Assembly (NCBI RefSeq): GCF_025583945.1
Contig: NZ_JAOEGU010000004.1
Span: 1 to 64,000, forward strand
Reading direction: 5' to 3'
DNA: 64,000 nucleotides
DNA from: Methylobacter psychrophilus
GTDB lineage: Bacteria; Pseudomonadota; Gammaproteobacteria; Methylococcales; Methylomonadaceae
Below the pieces are notes generated by a model that was given only the letters and a program-made list of their open reading frames with translations, ran no database searches and had not been told where the DNA came from. The translations under genes were made by a program, and so were the position numbers. Below are positions 60,870 through 64,000 of the stretch, in pieces (the stretch's first letter is position 1; the number at the start of each line of letters is the position of its first letter).

Positions 60870-61060
60870 TGAAAGTAAGTGAATTACGCCAAAAATCAAA
60901 AGACGAATTAGGGGTTATGTTGCTCGATTTATCACGTGAGCGATTTAATCTTAAAATGCAAAAAGGTACTGGTCAATTGTCAAAGCCCGATCAAGTAAAA
61001 AAGGTTAGACGAAATGTGGCACGTATCCACACCATATTAAACCAAATGGCGAGTGCATAA
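60869..61060 (+). CDS. rpmC: 50S ribosomal protein L29
   Basis: 63 residues, two-helix protein at the tunnel exit. Opens [14 protein letters not shown]. Overlaps rplP by one base. Confidence 0.96.
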   Translation: MKVSELRQKSKDELGVMLLDLSRERFNLKMQKGTGQLSKPDQVKKVRRNVARIHTILNQMASA

Positions 61061-61062
61061 TT

Positions 61063-61326
61063 ATGACTGAAAATGTAACCAAATTACGTACAATCACTGG
61101 TCGGGTTGTTAGTAATAAGATGGATAAAACCATTACAGTTTTGGTTGAGCGCGTTGTGAAACACCCTGTTTACGGTAAGTACATTAAGCGTTCAACAAAA
61201 ATGATGGCTCATGATGAGCAAAATATTTGCCAAGAAGGTGATGTGGTAGCTATAACATCATGTAGGCCTTTATCTAAGAACAAAACATTCAATTTGGTTC
61301 AAGTCTTAGAAAGTGCTAACAAATAG
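61063..61326 (+). CDS. rpsQ: 30S ribosomal protein S17
   Basis: 87 residues, OB fold. Contains [14 protein letters not shown] and the [10 protein letters not shown] ending segment of the family. Two bases after rpmC. Confidence 0.97.
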   Translation: MTENVTKLRTITGRVVSNKMDKTITVLVERVVKHPVYGKYIKRSTKMMAHDEQNICQEGDVVAITSCRPLSKNKTFNLVQVLESANK

Positions 61327-61362
61327 CATCAACTTTTTATATACAGAGTGTAGGAATAAATC

Positions 61363-61731
61363 ATGATTCAGATGCAAACTAACCTTGACGTCGCCGATAA
61401 CAGCGGTGCAAAAAGGGTCATGTGTATCAAAGTATTAGGAGGATCGCATCGACGGTATGCTGGTATTGGTGATATTATCAAAGTCAGTATCAAAGATGCA
61501 ATTCCTCGTGGCAGAGTAAAAAAAGGGGAGGTTTATAACGCCCTTGTAGTGAGAACTCGTAAAGGTGTTCGTAGGCCCGATGGGTCTGTTATTCGTTTTG
61601 ATGGTAATTCTGCCGTGATTTTGAATAATAATCTGCAGCCACTAGGTACCCGTATTTTTGGCCCTGTAACGCGTGAGTTAAGAGGAGAAAAATTTATGAA
61701 AATTATCTCTCTTGCTCCTGAAGTTTTATAA
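61363..61731 (+). CDS. rplN: 50S ribosomal protein L14
   Basis: 122 residues. Opens [20 protein letters not shown]. First gene of the spc group; no clear terminator or long leader before it (36 bp gap), so it is probably co-transcribed with S10 genes. Confidence 0.98.
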   Translation: MIQMQTNLDVADNSGAKRVMCIKVLGGSHRRYAGIGDIIKVSIKDAIPRGRVKKGEVYNALVVRTRKGVRRPDGSVIRFDGNSAVILNNNLQPLGTRIFGPVTRELRGEKFMKIISLAPEVL

Positions 61732-61744
61732 GGTAGGGTTTAAA

Positions 61745-62062
61745 ATGGCAAAAATTAAAAAAGGTGATGATATTATCGTTCGTACCGGTAAGGATAAAGG
61801 TAAGAGTGGTAGGGTAACCCAGATTTTAAAAGGCGATAAGGTTTTGGTTGAAGGAATTAACCAGGTTAAGAAGAACCAAAAACCAAATCCCAATGCAGGT
61901 ATCTCTGGCGGGATAATTGTAAAGGATATGCCGATTAATATTTCCAATATAGGATTGTATAATCCTGAAACTAAAAAAGCAGATAGAGTGGGCTACAAGT
62001 TTCTAGAAGATGGAAAGAAAGTCAGATATTTTAAGTCAACAAATGAAGTTGTTGATGTGTAA
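61745..62062 (+). CDS. rplX: 50S ribosomal protein L24
   Basis: 105 residues from ATG 61745; an in-frame upstream start at 61712 lies inside rplN and is unlikely. KOW motif [18 protein letters not shown] near the start. Initiates 50S assembly. Confidence 0.97.
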   Translation: MAKIKKGDDIIVRTGKDKGKSGRVTQILKGDKVLVEGINQVKKNQKPNPNAGISGGIIVKDMPINISNIGLYNPETKKADRVGYKFLEDGKKVRYFKSTNEVVDV

Positions 62063-62076
62063 GGTGCAGATGAATC

Positions 62077-62616
62077 ATGGCTAGATTAGAAACCGTATAT
62101 AAAGAAAAAATTCTTCCCGCATTAGTTGAGCAGTTCGCTTATAAATCTATTATGCAGGCCCCGCGTATCACTAAAATAACGCTCAATATGGGTGTTGGTG
62201 GTGCAGTAGCTGATAAAAAAGTTCTACAATCTGCTCTTTCTGACATGGAAAAAATTTCCGGTCAAAAGCCTATTGTGACACTTGCTAGAAAATCAATCGC
62301 CGGGTTTAAAATTCGTGACGATATGCCTATTGGTTGCAAGGTTACCTTGCGTAGCGATAGAATGTATGAATTTTTAGATCGGTTAATAAGTATATCTATT
62401 CCAAGAATACGTGATTTCAGGGGTTTAAGCCCTAAAAGCTTTGATGGTCGTGGTAATTATTCCATGGGTGTTAAAGAGCAAATCATATTTCCTGAAATTG
62501 ATTATGATAAAATTGACACTTTGCGTGGTATGGATATTACTATCACTACTACAGCACAAACCAACGAAGAAGGTTTGGCTTTGTTAAAGCTGTTTAATTT
62601 TCCATTTAAGAGCTAA
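62077..62616 (+). CDS. rplE: 50S ribosomal protein L5
   Basis: 179 residues; binds 5S rRNA and the P-site tRNA. Contains [15 protein letters not shown] and the loop [17 protein letters not shown]. Confidence 0.98.
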   Translation: MARLETVYKEKILPALVEQFAYKSIMQAPRITKITLNMGVGGAVADKKVLQSALSDMEKISGQKPIVTLARKSIAGFKIRDDMPIGCKVTLRSDRMYEFLDRLISISIPRIRDFRGLSPKSFDGRGNYSMGVKEQIIFPEIDYDKIDTLRGMDITITTTAQTNEEGLALLKLFNFPFKS

Positions 62617-62630
62617 GGGGCAGTTTTAAC

Positions 62631-62936
62631 ATGGCTAAAAAGTCAATGATTGCGCGTGAAGACAAGCGTAAAAAATTAGTAAAAAAATATGATGTTAAAC
62701 GTAAGGCTCTAAAAGAAACAATAAGAGACCCTAACGCTTCGTATGAAGATAAAGAAACTGCTCATTTACAACTCCAAAAATTACCAAGGGACTCTAGTGT
62801 AACAAGGGTCCGTAACCGTTGTAATTTAACTGGACGTCCGCATGGGTATTACCGTAAGTTTGGTCTTAGTAGAAATAAATTAAGAGAAGCTACTATGCGC
62901 GGTGATGTTCCTGGCGTAGTCAAAGCAAGTTGGTAA
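62631..62936 (+). CDS. rpsN: 30S ribosomal protein S14 (zinc-free form)
   Basis: 101 residues, the long form without the CxxC zinc motifs. Ends with the family segment [19 protein letters not shown] and ASW. So no zinc-dependent paralogue is indicated here. Confidence 0.97.
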   Translation: MAKKSMIAREDKRKKLVKKYDVKRKALKETIRDPNASYEDKETAHLQLQKLPRDSSVTRVRNRCNLTGRPHGYYRKFGLSRNKLREATMRGDVPGVVKASW

Positions 62937-62967
62937 GATCTGTTAGATCAAAGTTGGAGATAAAAAA

Positions 62968-63363
62968 ATGAGTATGACAGACCCAGTAGCAGATATGCTG
63001 ACTCGTATAAGAAACGGGCAATCTGCCGGTAAAAAAAGTATTAAACAACCTTCTTCAAAATTGAAAGTATCCATTGCTAAGGTACTTAAAGAAGAAGGTT
63101 ATATTACAGAATTTAGCACTGAAACCAACGGTAGTCACACTGAAATGACTGTTGAGTTGAAATATTATAAAGGTGCTCCTGTAATTGAAGCTATAAAAAG
63201 AATTAGTAGGCCTGGTTTACGTATTTATAAGTCTAAAGACGAATTGCCAAAAGTTCTTGGCGGCTTAGGGATTGCTATTGTATCAACATCAAATGGTGTT
63301 ATGACTGATAGAGCTGCCCGTGCCATTGGCCATGGTGGCGAAGTTATTTGCACTGTTTGTTAA
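62968..63363 (+). CDS. rpsH: 30S ribosomal protein S8
   Basis: 131 residues from ATG 62968 ([16 protein letters not shown]). Ends GGEVICTVC. In E. coli S8 represses the spc operon by binding the L5 gene start; I did not test for the site. Confidence 0.98.
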   Translation: MSMTDPVADMLTRIRNGQSAGKKSIKQPSSKLKVSIAKVLKEEGYITEFSTETNGSHTEMTVELKYYKGAPVIEAIKRISRPGLRIYKSKDELPKVLGGLGIAIVSTSNGVMTDRAARAIGHGGEVICTVC

Positions 63364-63375
63364 TGTAGGTGTGTT

Positions 63376-63909
63376 ATGTCAAGAATTGCTAAAGCCCCAG
63401 TCATTATTCCAAGTGATGTAGAAATAAAATTAGATGGAAGCATCATGACTGTAAAAGGAATTAAGGGTGAGTTATCACTTACTCTTAATTCTGCAGTTAA
63501 TGTTGATATTGCAGATAATGTTGTACATGTTCAATGGGATAAAGATAACAAAAAAGCGACTGCTCAAGCTGGAACTGCTAGAGCGATCCTAAGTAATATG
63601 GTTACAGGTGTCTCTGCAGGATTTGAGAAAAAATTAACATTAATTGGTGTGGGTTACAGGGCTCAAGCAAAAGAAAGTATTCTCAGTCTTTCGCTTGGCT
63701 TCTCTCATCCAGTTGATTTTGAGGTTCCAGCTGGAATTACAGTTGAAACGCCAACTCAAACTGAAATAGTAGTCAGGGGAACTGATAAGCAACTAGTAGG
63801 TGAAGTATCTGCCAAAATTAGAGCTTATCGTCCTCCTGAGCCTTATAAAGGAAAGGGTGTCAGATACGCTGACGAGCATGTTGTAAGAAAAGAAGCCAAG
63901 AAGAAGTAA
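63376..63909 (+). CDS. rplF: 50S ribosomal protein L6
   Basis: 177 residues, two similar domains. The C-terminal [20 protein letters not shown] signature is present. Near the factor-binding site. Confidence 0.98.
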   Translation: MSRIAKAPVIIPSDVEIKLDGSIMTVKGIKGELSLTLNSAVNVDIADNVVHVQWDKDNKKATAQAGTARAILSNMVTGVSAGFEKKLTLIGVGYRAQAKESILSLSLGFSHPVDFEVPAGITVETPTQTEIVVRGTDKQLVGEVSAKIRAYRPPEPYKGKGVRYADEHVVRKEAKKK

Positions 63910-63918
63910 GGTAGCGTA

Positions 63919-64000
63919 ATGGATAAGAAAAAATCTAGAATGAAGCGCGCATTAAAATTGCGTTCAAAAATTAAGAGTTTAGGTGCAACTCGTTTATCAA
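63919..64000 (+). CDS. rplR: 50S ribosomal protein L18 (partial, cut by window end)
   Basis: Starts at ATG 63919 after a GTAGCG leader, nine bases past rplF. The 27 visible residues (MDKKKSRMKRALKLRSKIKS and following) match the basic N-terminus of L18, which binds 5S rRNA. The rest lies outside the window. Confidence 0.93.
   Translation, partial: MDKKKSRMKRALKLRSKIKSLGATRLS

Overview
The window is a chromosomal segment of a moderately AT-rich gammaproteobacterium. The best fit is a methanotroph of the order Methylococcales. The reasons are a bacterial sterol gene cluster with a CYP51 fused to a ferredoxin (an architecture known from Methylococcus capsulatus), a pyrophosphate-type phosphofructokinase as used by these methanotrophs, and gammaproteobacterial order in the hemA-prfA-prmC, lolB-ispE-prs, tRNA-tuf-secE-nusG and ribosomal/RNA polymerase blocks. 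No methane-oxidation gene lies in the window, so the order-level placement is an inference and no genus is claimed.

Layout. (1) 1-965: the 5' part of an IS4-like transposase on the minus strand, split by a frame change at a run of nine T and cut by the window edge. (2) 1170-12513: an island of exported proteins, all on the plus strand. It holds a periplasmic protein, a DUF4239 membrane protein, a MITE-like palindromic element (3230-3336), six lipoproteins (including DUF2092 and DUF4410 types), a PF13557-like outer-membrane protein, a Gly/Ser-rich secreted protein and a large MscS-type channel. (3) 12733-18717: the sterol cluster CYP51-ferredoxin, an NTF2-fold protein, oxidosqualene cyclase and squalene epoxidase, all co-directional. 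(4) 19294-22955: PPi-phosphofructokinase and a dynamin-like GTPase, then a hairpin-rich gap with a 29-residue membrane peptide. (5) 23625-31761, minus strand: a SIMPL protein, ilvB-ilvH-ilvC, and hemA-prfA-prmC-JAMM protease. (6) 32021-37584: TPR lipoprotein-lolB-ispE-tRNA-Gln-prs-rplY-pth. (7) 38308-64000: strong promoter, tRNA-Tyr/Gly/Thr, tuf copy 1, tRNA-Trp, secE-nusG, rplKAJL-rpoBC, rpsL-rpsG-fusA-tuf copy 2, and the S10/spc ribosomal genes through rplF and the start of rplR.

How the genes work together. Squalene epoxidase makes 2,3-oxidosqualene, the cyclase folds it to a C30 sterol, and the CYP51-ferredoxin fusion removes the 14-alpha methyl. The NTF2-fold protein between them has no assigned role and is the most interesting unknown. 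The cyclase carries a Tyr/Gln/Val product-determining triad that is neither the plant cycloartenol-synthase nor the animal/fungal lanosterol-synthase set. The right half is translation and transcription machinery. There the two tuf genes are identical over 1182 bp with sharp edges, and terminator-like hairpins lie between nusG and rplK, rplL and rpoB, rpoB and rpoC, and inside the start of pth.
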